Of a stretch of DNA of 64,000 bases, positions 33,401 to 41,394 are shown in pieces. The stretch is from Roseibium aggregatum (lineage in GTDB: Bacteria > Pseudomonadota > Alphaproteobacteria > Rhizobiales > Stappiaceae). The DNA lies in assembly GCF_014692675.1 (NCBI RefSeq), contig NZ_JABFCZ010000020.1:62001-126000 (forward strand), read 5' to 3'. Under the pieces are notes generated by a model that ran no database searches, was not told where the DNA came from, and worked only from the letters and a program-made list of their open reading frames with translations. The number at the start of each line of letters is the position of its first letter. Within the stretch, counting starts at the first letter, position 1. The position numbers and the translations under genes are program-made.

Positions 33401-34755
33401 ATTACCTGCTGGAGCCAGGCTGGAAGGCAGATGCCGCCATTCAGGGGCTGGGCCGCACCAACCGGACCAATCAGGCGCAGCCGCCGCTCTTCCGCCCCAT
33501 CGCTACGGATGTCAAAGCCGAGAAGCGCTTCCTCTCGACCATCGCCCGCCGTCTCGACACGCTGGGCGCGATCACGCGCGGCCAGCGCCAGACCGGCGGT
33601 CAGGGGCTGTTCCGTCCGGAGGATAATCTGGAATCCGCCTATGCCCGCGACGCGCTGCGCCAGCTCTATCTGCTGATCGTGCGCGGCAAGGTCGAGGGCT
33701 GCTCGCTCGAACGGTTTGAATCCGCCACCGGCCTGAAGCTGATGGACAGCACCGGTGTGAAGGACGAACTGCCGCCGATCACCACCTTCCTCAACCGCCT
33801 GCTGGCGCTGACCATCGAATTGCAGGGCATCCTGTTCTCGGCCTTCGAGCAGCTTCTGCAGGCACGGATCGACGGAGCAATCGCATCCGGCACCTATGAC
33901 ATGGGGCTGGAGACGCTGAAGGCCGAAAGCTTCATCGTCACAGACCGGCAGGTCATCCACACCCATCCGGGCACCGGCGCGGAAACCCGGCTCCTGACGC
34001 TCACCGAGCGCAAACGCAATCAGCCGGTTACGCTCAATGCCGCCCTGGCGGAACTGGATGATCCCCGCGCAAGATTGCTCATCAACGAGCGATCCGGTCG
34101 CGCTGCCGTTCAGGTCCCGACCACCAGCGTCATGCTGGATGATGGTGAGATCGAAAGGCGCGTGCGGCTGATCCGGCCGATGGAAGCGATGAACATTCCG
34201 GTGCGGGCGATGGGCGAGACCCATTGGATCGAGGCTGACCGTGCCGCCTTCACCACAGCCTGGAAGGCGGAACTGGCCCAGGTGCCGGAGTTCACCGACA
34301 GCATCCTGCATATGGTGTCAGGGCTGCTTCTGCCGATCTGGAAACGCCTGCCGCAGGACTCCGCCCGCGTCTATCGGCTCCAGACCGACGAGGGCGAACG
34401 CATCATCGGTCGCCGGGTATCGCCGGCCTGGGCCGCCAATGCTTCGACCAGTGGCGTCACCAACAACCTGACACCGGATGCCGCCTATGCCGCGCTGATC
34501 GAAGGTCGCACGATCCTTGATCTCGCCGAAGGGCTGAAACTGCGCCGCGTCCGCGTCATGGGCGCCAACCGGATCGAACTGACCGGCTTTACTGATGCGA
34601 TGCGTGACCGGCTGCGAGCCTATGGCCTCTTCAGTGAGATCATCTCGTGGAAACTGCGCTTCTTCGTGCCCGTCGATGCAACGGGGCCGGAGATCATCGG
34701 CAAACTGCTTGACCGCTTCCCGGTTGAGCGCATCGGTGAGCGGGAGGCCGCATAA
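30433..34755 (+). CDS. Methyltransferase-helicase fusion (strawberry-notch-like)
   Basis: A 1,440-residue protein. The N-terminal third is a class I SAM-dependent DNA methyltransferase with VLEPSAGTGLLA (motif I, about residue 138) and NPPF at 209-212, the catalytic motif of N6-adenine methyltransferases. The rest is a superfamily 2 helicase-like engine of the strawberry-notch/SNF2 type: GTGAGKG at about 498-504, DESH at 605-608, and a C-terminal helicase domain with LGRTNRTNQ. Such fusions recur on proteobacterial plasmids and integrative elements, where antirestriction or transfer-DNA processing has been suggested. The ATG at 30433 has GAGG 9 bp upstream. It overlaps the Toprim gene by one base. 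Confidence 0.9.
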   Translation: MNMVFPVTDPVTPMAAAPAILAAANHLLPHLERGQRVDAAILRGVMETAFGASDATGVWDWKLAYEACEVATVLFLRKYGKALFRKAASPAARISVLAKVAGLLPTQTRRSEESQNFQQFSTPIPLGLTALTAAAITPDDRVLEPSAGTGLLAILAQTIGGSLILNELAETRADLLAQIFPAFAVTRFDAAQIDDHLAPDAVPSVVLMNPPFSVMANVSGRVADAAYRHVAAALARLAPGGRLVTITGAGFGPEAPAWRDAFIRLQARGRVVFSAAVDGAVYAKHGTTIDTRLTVIDKLPADDPASLPASPGIAPDVATLIGWIEEQVPPRLPVSLPKIVVSASATAPKTVRGYLARSAATRSVAASANDPDGVELAYETVDWTPPEGARLSDAIYEEYALQSLRIAGAQPHPTKLVQSAAMASVAPPKPSYQPMLPPDICARLSDAQLETVIYAGEAHADHLAGAWTVDEHFDNVSAAPEDAAGSIRFRRGFMLGDGTGAGKGRQSAAIILDNWLRGRRKAIWISKSDKLIEDAQRDWSALGMERLLVTPLSRFPQGKPITLSEGILFTTYATLRSDDRGEKVSRVKQIVEWLGSDFDGAIIFDESHSMQNAGGGKGERGDVAASQQGRAGLRLQHALPDARVVYVSATGATTVHNLAYAQRLGLWGGEDFPFQTRAEFVEAIESGGVAAMEVLARDLRSLGLYTARSLSYDGVEYELIEHQLTDEQRHIYDSYAAAFAVIHGNLDAAMEAANITGSEGTLNRQAKSAARSAFESTKQRFFGHLLTSMKTPTLIRSIDADLEAGHAAVIQIVSTGEALMERRLSEIPTEEWNDISVDVTPREYVGSYLQHSFPVQLYEPFSDGEGNLSSRPVFRDGQPVECREAVARRDEMLEQLGSLPPVPGALDQIVQRFGTDIVAEVTGRSRRIVRKGIGAAAHLAVENRAPSANLAETSAFMDDQKRILVFSDAGGTGRSYHAELSARNQRLRVHYLLEPGWKADAAIQGLGRTNRTNQAQPPLFRPIATDVKAEKRFLSTIARRLDTLGAITRGQRQTGGQGLFRPEDNLESAYARDALRQLYLLIVRGKVEGCSLERFESATGLKLMDSTGVKDELPPITTFLNRLLALTIELQGILFSAFEQLLQARIDGAIASGTYDMGLETLKAESFIVTDRQVIHTHPGTGAETRLLTLTERKRNQPVTLNAALAELDDPRARLLINERSGRAAVQVPTTSVMLDDGEIERRVRLIRPMEAMNIPVRAMGETHWIEADRAAFTTAWKAELAQVPEFTDSILHMVSGLLLPIWKRLPQDSARVYRLQTDEGERIIGRRVSPAWAANASTSGVTNNLTPDAAYAALIEGRTILDLAEGLKLRRVRVMGANRIELTGFTDAMRDRLRAYGLFSEIISWKLRFFVPVDATGPEIIGKLLDRFPVERIGEREAA

Positions 34756-35792
34756 TGGCGCGTCTCAACGCTTCCGAACTGGCGCAGCGTCTCGGCCGAC
34801 AGGCCGAGGCGGTGTGCCGCCACTATCTCTCCAATGGCCGCAAACAGGGCAATTACTGGCAGGTTGGCGATGTCCGAAACACGGCTGGCCGCTCCATGTT
34901 CGTCCGGTTGCACGACAGCGTGAAAGGCATTGCCGGTAAATGGCAGGACTCGGCCACGGGGGAATATGGCGATCTGCTGGACGTGATCCGGGACTCGCTC
35001 GGTCTGATCGATTTCACAGACGTTGCCGAAGAAGCCCGGCGCTTCCTCAGCCTGCCGCATCCTGAACCGCAGCCGCCATCCCGTCAGTCCCGCCCGCCAG
35101 CACCATCGGGATCATCGGAGGCCGCACGCCGACTCTGGCGCATGACACAGCCGCTGATCGGCAGTACCGCAGAAGCGTATTTACGCGGACGCGGGATGAC
35201 GGATATACGCCAAACCGCAAATCTGCGTTTCCATCCCAACTGCTACTGGCGGCCCGAGGACGATGCCCCGACGCAAGCCTGGCCCGCCATGATCGCCGCC
35301 GTCACCGACTTCGATGGCAGGATCACCGGCGCGCACCGCACCTGGCTGGCCCCGGACGGTTCCGGCAAGGCACCTGTCGATCCGCCAAGGAAGGCAATGG
35401 GCGACCTGCTCGGACATGCGGTTCGTTTCGGTGATGCGCACGATGTCATGGCAGCAGGGGAAGGTATCGAAACCATCCTGTCACTGCGTCAGGCTCTGCC
35501 CACCATGCCGATGGTTTCCGCACTCTCGGCCGGACATCTCGCCGCTATTCTGTTCCCGCCACAACTGCGCAGGCTCTATATCGTCCGTGATAACGATCCG
35601 GCAGGGAACAGCGCCCGCGATAGCCTGGTGGACCGGGCGCACGAGGTCGGAATCGAGACCATCACGCTCTCGCCCATGATGGGGGACTTCAACGAAGATC
35701 TCGTAACTCATGGGCTGGATGCCGTTCGAGCAGAGATCCGGGTGCAAATCGCCCCCGAGGACGTCAGCCGCTTCATGGCTTCAATAGCATAG
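34755..35792 (+). CDS. Toprim-domain (primase-like) protein
   Basis: A 345-residue protein. The N-terminal part (about 1-105) resembles the DUF7146/CHC2-like region of plasmid primases (QGNYWQVGDVRNT, FVRLHDSVKGIAGKWQD), and the C-terminal part is a Toprim_3 domain with GEG at 235-237 and DNDPAG at 279-284, which bind Mg2+. No polymerase domain of the usual primase type is seen, so it may be a primase accessory or a nicking/priming enzyme for the transferred strand. It starts on the last base of the helicase gene (TAATG), so the two are coupled. Confidence 0.85.
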   Translation: MARLNASELAQRLGRQAEAVCRHYLSNGRKQGNYWQVGDVRNTAGRSMFVRLHDSVKGIAGKWQDSATGEYGDLLDVIRDSLGLIDFTDVAEEARRFLSLPHPEPQPPSRQSRPPAPSGSSEAARRLWRMTQPLIGSTAEAYLRGRGMTDIRQTANLRFHPNCYWRPEDDAPTQAWPAMIAAVTDFDGRITGAHRTWLAPDGSGKAPVDPPRKAMGDLLGHAVRFGDAHDVMAAGEGIETILSLRQALPTMPMVSALSAGHLAAILFPPQLRRLYIVRDNDPAGNSARDSLVDRAHEVGIETITLSPMMGDFNEDLVTHGLDAVRAEIRVQIAPEDVSRFMASIA

Positions 35793-36097
35793 CCGGTATG
35801 GGGCCGTGATCGGGGGCGTTCCGATCCGGTCATGCGCGCAGGCTGCCTGTCATCAGAAGAGGACCGCGCCTTGGCCTTCCGAGAGGGCGATCGGCCCACA
35901 AACGCTCCGGTCAGGCAATGGCGGCGCCCGACTGATTTCCGTCGGCGGGCAAGCCCGCCTTTACAGCGCGAAACAAATCAGTCGGGCTTTGCCATCAAGG
36001 CCCTCGCCAGAGGCTCGTGCTGCCAGACCGGAGTGCCCGTGGGCGTGTCTCGCCATGAAGGCCGCGACGGTCGCGGTCCAACTGACGGAAGCATCCC
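35793..36097 (+). other. Leader with a nested hairpin upstream of the DUF2493 gene
   Basis: No gene is supported in this 305-bp gap. A perfect 13-bp stem (35926-35938 with 35975-35987) encloses a second perfect 7-bp stem (35944-35950 with 35953-35959, loop AA) and a single-stranded part of about 15 nt. TTTG follows, too few T for a clear terminator. The ribosome-binding site of the next gene lies 110 nt downstream. Confidence 0.55.
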
Positions 36098-37024
36098 ATG
36101 TACGCACACGACGATTTCGAACCCGATCACAGCACGTCCCCGACCGGCCATGCCATCGAAGAACTCGAACTCTACGGCTACCGCCCCTCCGAAGACGAGG
36201 CCGATCCCCGGATCACACCCGAAGATCACGTCATCCAGGGGGCAGTCTCCGACATCTTCGACGCCCTGATTTCCACCATGGCCGACACCAGCCTCGATTT
36301 CGACCTCGACGAAATCCTCTGGTCCACCGTCAACACCTTCCACCGCGCTGTCGAACGGATCGAGCGCAAGCTTGACGATAACGAGCAGACGCAGAAACGC
36401 CTTCAACGCGAACAGGACGGCAGCGAGGTTAAATCCGTCCAGTTGGAAACCCTGATCGGCGCGGGACAAAGCCTGATCGAGCGCCGTGACAGCATGGAAA
36501 TCTTCCGCGAGACTGCCGCGGACATCTATCTGCGCACCACCGGAACGCCCTGGTCGCAACGCTCCGGTTCACGGGTCAACCATCGCCAGATGACCTCGGC
36601 CATGATCGACAGCCGCGACTTCATCGCCGCCAAACGCCGGGCCGACAACGAGGTGCTGTTGCCCGCCGGGCCAAAGATCGCCTTCTCGGGCGGAGACACG
36701 ACTGATCACCGGACGATCTGGGCCAAGCTCGATCAGGTCCATGCCAAGCACCCGGACATGGTTCTGATGCACGGTGGATCGCCCAAGGGCGCGGAATGCA
36801 TCGCGGCCACCTGGGCCAGCAATCGCAAAGTCGCGCAGGTCGCCTTCAAACCTGACTGGGCTAAACATGCCAAGGCGGCGCCGTTCAAGCGCAACGACCA
36901 GATGCTCGGCATCATGCCGATCGGGGTCATCATCTTCCCCGGCACGGGCATTCAGGACAATCTGGCCGACAAGGCTCGCAAGATGGGTATCCCGGTTTAT
37001 CGCTTCGGGACCGGCAGCGCGTGA
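36098..37024 (+). CDS. DUF2493 (SLOG-family) protein
   Basis: A 308-residue protein. An acidic helical N-terminal part (about 1-150) precedes the DUF2493/YspA-type SLOG domain (about 175-300), recognised by KIAFSGGDTTDHRTIWAKLD, MVLMHGGSPKGAECIAATWA and QVAFKPDWAKHAKAAPFKRN. SLOG domains bind nucleotide-derived ligands and occur in some signalling and defence proteins; the ligand here is unknown. It is very common on alphaproteobacterial plasmids. The gene is preceded by a structured 305-bp leader and stands alone. Confidence 0.88.
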   Translation: MYAHDDFEPDHSTSPTGHAIEELELYGYRPSEDEADPRITPEDHVIQGAVSDIFDALISTMADTSLDFDLDEILWSTVNTFHRAVERIERKLDDNEQTQKRLQREQDGSEVKSVQLETLIGAGQSLIERRDSMEIFRETAADIYLRTTGTPWSQRSGSRVNHRQMTSAMIDSRDFIAAKRRADNEVLLPAGPKIAFSGGDTTDHRTIWAKLDQVHAKHPDMVLMHGGSPKGAECIAATWASNRKVAQVAFKPDWAKHAKAAPFKRNDQMLGIMPIGVIIFPGTGIQDNLADKARKMGIPVYRFGTGSA

Positions 37025-37047
37025 GCGCTGCCTGTTCAGCATAAGCA

Positions 37048-37587
37048 CTACTGCAATAGCGCCAGGTCGTCCCAACGAATTCGGACATAACGGCCTGAGC
37101 GCTTTGGCAATTGCTTGCGGCTGACCATTCGCCCGGAGACCTGGAATTCCGCATTAATTTTGACCACGAGCAGCTTGCTGAAATGCCTTGATGTATCCAC
37201 CATCACCACGTCTTTGCTCTTGAAAGGAGTGATGGTTTTGATCTCGACATGATCATTTTCGAGCTTGCCGTCCGAACCTTGCGCGTAGGTCTTGTTCAAC
37301 TTGATGCCGTAGGTGATGGCACCGAACAGCTCACCGATGTCGCCATACACCGATAAATGCAGGCCCGTCTCCAGATGGTAGCTCTCGGCGAGTGAGATCA
37401 GGTCCTCAAAATACGGGATCATTGATCGGATGGCGTTTGGATACTTCGCTCCCCATTCCTTGTGACGAAGCTGTTCGTCAATGTCTGACCATGTCACCCA
37501 TTCGCCGTCATCATAAAATGCCCGATCTGACCAATCGACTTCTGCCATAGCTTTAACCCGCATCCTTCCGCCCAACGATATGGTCAT
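37048..37587 (-). CDS. PD-(D/E)xK nuclease-like protein (DUF6998-like), minus-strand islet
   Basis: A 179-residue protein with the pattern GDIGELFGAITYGIKLNK (about residues 82-99), then GSDGKLEN and HVEIKTITPF (about 112-121). The Glu, an Asp and the E-I-K triad would match a PD-(D/E)xK restriction-type nuclease core; DUF6998 is the closest family I can name, with moderate confidence. It stands alone and reversed among plus-strand element genes and has a less GC-rich look, so it is probably a later insertion, perhaps a defence nuclease. Three starts are possible (37587, 37566 and 37548); the longest is given and none has a well-spaced ribosome-binding site. Confidence 0.6.
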   Translation of the reverse strand: MTISLGGRMRVKAMAEVDWSDRAFYDDGEWVTWSDIDEQLRHKEWGAKYPNAIRSMIPYFEDLISLAESYHLETGLHLSVYGDIGELFGAITYGIKLNKTYAQGSDGKLENDHVEIKTITPFKSKDVVMVDTSRHFSKLLVVKINAEFQVSGRMVSRKQLPKRSGRYVRIRWDDLALLQ

Positions 37588-37776
37588 CGTAGAGGTGCAG
37601 CAGATACTGGTCCACCAGACGCATAAGCTTTCTCATTCAAACTGCGAGTTTTCGGACAGGCCTGGCCTCGAAAGCCATCGCTTCTCGCGCGGTGAGAGGA
37701 ATGCTGCTATGCTGTGATTGCGCCATGGTGGTGGTGGAAGGCGCAACCGTCCAACCTTTTGCACGGAGACACCACC

Positions 37777-38217
37777 ATGATCGTTCTCGGAATCCTCGTT
37801 TCCATCGCAGCCATCGGCACCATGTGCTGGCTGCTGTTCAATCTCGCCGTATTCGCTTTGCCGTTCTTTATTGGCCTGAATGCAGGCGCCTTGGCCTATG
37901 ATACTGGGGCTGGCTGGCTCGGCGGCATCGTCGTTGGTCTTCTCGCCGCCGGTCTGACGCTGGCTGTTGGTCAGGGCCTGCTCATGCTGATCCGCCCGAT
38001 GTGGGCGCGTCTGCTGATTGCTCTGGCCTTCGTCGCTCCGGCGGGAATGGCCGGATTTTACGCCACGCTCGGTATTGTCAAGCACATGATGCCCTCGGAG
38101 ATATGGCAACTCATCTTCTCGGTGATCGGAGCGGTTGCGGTGGGCGTGACGGCGTTCCTGCGCGTTGCGGGCATGGCGGCAACCGACCACGCGGACGGCG
38201 GCTTTGCACGAACCTGA
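37777..38217 (+). CDS. Element-borne integral membrane protein
   Basis: A 146-residue hydrophobic protein with about four membrane segments (roughly residues 2-26, 28-48, 52-75, 82-104 and perhaps a fifth near 112-132). No motif or charged catalytic residue is visible. CACGGAGAC precedes the ATG at 37777 by 7 bp. Related small membrane proteins occur at this place, upstream of DUF736, in similar elements, but the role is unknown. Confidence 0.65.
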   Translation: MIVLGILVSIAAIGTMCWLLFNLAVFALPFFIGLNAGALAYDTGAGWLGGIVVGLLAAGLTLAVGQGLLMLIRPMWARLLIALAFVAPAGMAGFYATLGIVKHMMPSEIWQLIFSVIGAVAVGVTAFLRVAGMAATDHADGGFART

Positions 38218-38786
38218 ACCGCAATGATCCGTTGATGGCGACCAGAAGCGGATGCTGATCGTCTTCCGTCTTCGTCAGGAAAATGGTGACAGACAGCGGC
38301 CAATCACCGGATCAACCTGGGGCACAGACGCGGCCCATAGGAGCGCAGGACGGTCGGCACCAGCGCGTGCAGACTGACGGGAACCCGCGGGTGGTGGCAT
38401 GCCGGTGGAACAGGCCGGAAGCAGAGATGCGCATGATCTGAGACGCAGGGTGACAGGAAAGGCCGGTGTTGCCGGTCAGGTCATCCTGATGGAGCCTCAA
38501 GGTTGCCACATCTCCGTTCAGCCCCCGTGTCTCGACCACTCCAAACGGCCTCTTCAATGGCCTGATCTGGCCGAAGAGCAGCGCGATGCGCTTCGACCGC
38601 TTTAGCGCAACGGCGTCGTCACAACTTTCTTCCCCTGACGGCAGAGCCGCCATTCCGCGCGGAACAAGAAAGTTCCTCCTGTGCTGTCCAGCCCCCGAGG
38701 GGGTGCGCCAGCGTTCGTCTCCGGCCGGTCGATCGCCATAGAGGCCGCAATGGTGCGGGCTCGGAAACGGAAAACGGAGACTTAAA
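38218..38786 (+). other. Long gene-free leader upstream of DUF736
   Basis: I find no credible gene in these 569 bp; the open frame on the opposite strand has the look of a shadow. Structure is present: 38623-38631 pairs perfectly with 38666-38674 around a self-complementary TTCCGCGCGGAA, and a CCCCCGAGGGGG palindrome follows near 38690. The leader could hold a promoter region, an antisense RNA or a regulatory RNA. Confidence 0.45.
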
Positions 38787-39113
38787 ATGGCAACCATCGG
38801 CACCTTCAAGAAGACCGGCTCGAACGAATTCACCGGCGACATCGTCACCCTCAGCGTCCAGGCCAAGGGCGTGCGCATCATCCCCGACCTGCGCGCTACC
38901 GGCGAAAACGCCCCCAGCCACCGGGTTCTGGTCGGCCGCGCCGAGATCGGCGCCGCCTGGTCCAAGCGCTCCAACGAGGGCCGCGACTATCTCGGCCTCA
39001 AGCTGGACGATCCGAGCTTCAACGCTCCGATCTACGCCAACCTCTTCGATGACGAAGAAGGCGAAACCTTCTCCCTCATCTGGTCCCGCCCCAACGGTCG
39101 CCGCGGCGACTAA
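38787..39113 (+). CDS. DUF736 family protein
   Basis: A 108-residue protein (MATIGTFKKTGSNEFTGDIV ... GRAEIGAAWSKRS ... YLGLKLDDPSFNAPIYANLF) that is a textbook DUF736 member. The family is nearly confined to proteobacterial plasmids and integrative elements, and its function is unknown. AACGGAGAC precedes the ATG by 7 bp. A bidirectional terminator follows. A second, diverged DUF736 gene lies at 46141. Confidence 0.93.
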   Translation: MATIGTFKKTGSNEFTGDIVTLSVQAKGVRIIPDLRATGENAPSHRVLVGRAEIGAAWSKRSNEGRDYLGLKLDDPSFNAPIYANLFDDEEGETFSLIWSRPNGRRGD

Positions 39114-39126
39114 GGCGCGGCACAAA

Positions 39127-39153
39127 GGCCCCGACCGCAAGGTCGGGGCCTTT
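39127..39153. terminator. Bidirectional terminator between DUF736 and hipA
   Basis: A perfect 10-bp stem (39127-39136 with 39141-39150) with loop GCAA is flanked by AAA and TTT, so it can serve the plus-strand DUF736 transcript and the convergent minus-strand hipA transcript. Confidence 0.75.
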
Positions 39154-39208
39154 CTCATGTCCGCGGGAAAGTCGTCACGCCACCGCGCCCTGTCGTGTCT
39201 GGCACGGA

Positions 39209-40450
39209 TCAGGCGCTTAGGATCGGGATGATGGTTTTGACATGGGCGTCGATGCGCTCCAGCACGGGCGGCGGGACCACTTCGCGCTCCGGCAGTGTCC
39301 ACCATTTCGTATCAATGCGTTTCACCGTCTCGACAACGGCCTTGAGCACGGCTGGCTCGGGAAGCCTTGCCCGATTGGCAAACGTCTTCCAGCGGGCCGG
39401 GGCCAAGCCCTTGAAGGCCCGCTCGCCGCCCAGAGACAGCGCCAGCCCATCTGCCGGAATATAGGGCACGGTCGAAAGCATGTCGTAGATCGGTGCTAGA
39501 GCGGGCGTGTCGCCGTCGCCCGGGTAGATCAGCGACCAGTTCTTGAGGTGCATGTCGCCATTGCCCATGACCACCGAGAAGGTCAGCCGCCGGACAAACT
39601 CCAGCGCGGCGAACGGCGAGATCGCAACATTCAGCACAGAGGCGATGTCGTGGGAGGCGGCGCCATCATATTTGCGCGCCGGGTACAGGCCGAAAACCTG
39701 CGCGAAATCCTCGATATGGATGCGCTGCCCGTCTGCCCCGCGATCAAAACGCCGCACGAGCAGGACAAGCCCCTCGGCAAGTGTTTCAAACTCTTCGGGA
39801 ATGCCCTCGAACTGGTCTCGGCTGACCAGTTCCCGCTCGGGCACATTCATGCCGATGGCTTCGGCAAGCGCGAGGTTCGCGAACTCGTTCTCCGACACGC
39901 CCGGAAAGGCGGTCGAGGGGAATTTCGCAATATATTGGCCCTCGTCATCCCCGAGCGGCAAGGTCAGCCCGCCGCCCTTGCCGGTGTTCTTCATCACCGA
40001 GAGCTTCATCTGCACGCCTGCCAGCGAGAAGCGGGCCTTGGGCCGTCCTTGGGTTGGCGCCGCCCCGATGCCGGGTTGACCGTCACTGGGCAGCACCCGA
40101 ACGGCCCCCGGCAAATCCGCACCAAGGGTGGCCAGGAGATCGAAATCATTCCCCGACCGCACATTACCCGCATGGTGCTTTTCCATCGCCTCGCGCAGCC
40201 GGTCTTCGGGCAGCAGGTTGGCAAAGAAGGGCGGCAGGCTGCCTGCGACGGGTCGCGGATCCTTGCGCAAGCCCCCTGATGCCGCGCGAAGGGATAGGCT
40301 CAGAACCGGATGGCCTCCAGTCGCGCGATAGGCCGGATCAAGGCTGAAGGCGTTGAAATCACCCGGCGTCCTGACGATCGTGCCAACCTTCGCACTGTTC
40401 AGGAACACGTCCAGCGCGGTGATGGTCTCAGCGGTACGGACGGCTGTCAT
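39209..40450 (-). CDS. hipA: HipA-family serine/threonine kinase toxin
   Basis: A 413-residue HipA. The N-terminal Couple_hipA domain is present (about residues 10-110, FLNSAKVGTIV ... LPPFFANLLPEDRL), followed by the kinase fold with the activation-type GVQMKLSV segment (about 155) and the catalytic VMGNGDMHLKNWSLIY (Asp in NGD, about residue 300). HipA phosphorylates glutamyl-tRNA synthetase or other targets and promotes dormancy. The ATG at 40450 overlaps the end of hipB by 23 bp; an upstream frame start inside hipB is less likely. It would stabilise the element in the host. Confidence 0.92.
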   Translation of the reverse strand: MTAVRTAETITALDVFLNSAKVGTIVRTPGDFNAFSLDPAYRATGGHPVLSLSLRAASGGLRKDPRPVAGSLPPFFANLLPEDRLREAMEKHHAGNVRSGNDFDLLATLGADLPGAVRVLPSDGQPGIGAAPTQGRPKARFSLAGVQMKLSVMKNTGKGGGLTLPLGDDEGQYIAKFPSTAFPGVSENEFANLALAEAIGMNVPERELVSRDQFEGIPEEFETLAEGLVLLVRRFDRGADGQRIHIEDFAQVFGLYPARKYDGAASHDIASVLNVAISPFAALEFVRRLTFSVVMGNGDMHLKNWSLIYPGDGDTPALAPIYDMLSTVPYIPADGLALSLGGERAFKGLAPARWKTFANRARLPEPAVLKAVVETVKRIDTKWWTLPEREVVPPPVLERIDAHVKTIIPILSA

Positions 40451-40748
40451 CGTCGCTCTCCGGTTGCGGGCTGAAGGCCGGATGATCATCCTCGGCCTCG
40501 GGGCGCAAAAGCGCCTCGATGGCGGGCACCATTGCCTGCGGGACCAGCATCATTTCCAGCCCAAGCGCCCTGGCAATGTTGATCAATGTCGTGGTGCGCG
40601 CAGCCGCCGCCCCCGTCTCGATGTCGCGGTAGCGCGGGCGCGAAATGCCCGCAAGATCGGCCACCTGCTCCTGCGTCAACCCCGCTGCAAGACGCGCGCG
40701 GCGAAAATGGTCGCCGATCAGCCTCAGTGTTTCTTCTTCCGCCTTCAT
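40428..40748 (-). CDS. hipB: HipB-type antitoxin (Cro/CI family)
   Basis: A 106-residue helix-turn-helix protein with the XRE core LTQEQVADLAGISRPRYRDIET (about residues 24-45), and a C-terminal acidic, disordered tail of the kind that binds HipA. It should repress its own promoter, where inverted repeats are present (40763-40827). It is the first gene of the hipBA operon and overlaps hipA. Confidence 0.9.
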   Translation of the reverse strand: MKAEEETLRLIGDHFRRARLAAGLTQEQVADLAGISRPRYRDIETGAAAARTTTLINIARALGLEMMLVPQAMVPAIEALLRPEAEDDHPAFSPQPESDDDSRPYR

Positions 40749-40762
40749 GCGATGCCTTTACG

Positions 40763-40827
40763 GATCATTTTTGCTGCACTGATCTGGATGGGTACCATAT
40801 CCAGCGCAAAACGCAAAGAAAATGATC
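40763..40827 (-). promoter_or_regulatory. hipBA promoter/operator inverted repeats
   Basis: A perfect 9-bp inverted repeat GATCATTTT/AAAATGATC (40763-40771 with 40819-40827) brackets a second one, CTGGAT/ATCCAG (40784-40789 with 40799-40804). HipB operators elsewhere consist of TATCC-type half sites 8 bp apart, and GGAT-N8-TATCC is found here in inverted order. The rest of the 319-bp gap to 41067 shows no gene. Confidence 0.45.
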
Positions 40828-41067
40828 TCCAAACATATCGCTATCATTTCCCATGGAGCGTTTAGGGATCATTCTGCGCTGGTCGGCGTTACGGCCAGCA
40901 CAAGTGCTGCAATTGCGGCATACAGGCGAATCAGTCGGGCTGCATGCTCAGCCGTGCAGATAACGCCCTGACCAGATTCGACGATTTCGTATGGCGTATC
41001 GGGCGAAGACGACTAAAATAGCCGTAGTTCTGGAATGCGCGCCGGTCGCGATGGGAGGTGATCATGC

Positions 41068-41334
41068 ATGATCACCGCTCGACAGTCGCGGGCCGCACGC
41101 GCGTTGCTGGGTTGGACGCAGGAGACGCTCGCTGACAAGGCCCGAATATCGCTGACTGCCCTGAAACGCCTTGAGTCCGAGAACCGGCTCGAGGTGTATG
41201 AGACAACGCGGGATCAGGTGCGCCGGGCGCTTGAAGCAGCAGGGATTGTTCTCCTGTCCACGGATCGCGGGCAAGGAGTGTTGCTGGTACATGGCCAAGA
41301 CGAGAAGAGACACCGACAGATCCATGACGCCTGA
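41068..41334 (+). CDS. Cro/CI-type regulator (QseC-like position)
   Basis: An 88-residue XRE-family protein, ITARQSRAARALLGWTQETL at the start and ISLTALKRLESEN as recognition helix region, with a short dimerisation tail (RALEAAGIVLLSTDRGQGVLL). GGAGGTG lies 8 bp upstream of the ATG. In ICEMlSym of Mesorhizobium a small Cro/CI-type regulator (QseC) controls the antiactivator gene qseM; here the following gene is QseM-like, so a matching role is reasonable but inferred from position and size. Confidence 0.75.
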   Translation: MITARQSRAARALLGWTQETLADKARISLTALKRLESENRLEVYETTRDQVRRALEAAGIVLLSTDRGQGVLLVHGQDEKRHRQIHDA

Positions 41335-41394
41335 CGGGCGCGGGCGGAATCATCGATCCGCTGCGGCGGCCTGTGCTCTGTGGCGACCCGCGAC

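Noticed and set aside
38312-38974. A 220-residue minus-strand frame upstream of DUF736
   Set aside because: It overlaps the DUF736 gene antisense, has no recognisable domain and an Arg/Pro-rich composition typical of shadow frames.
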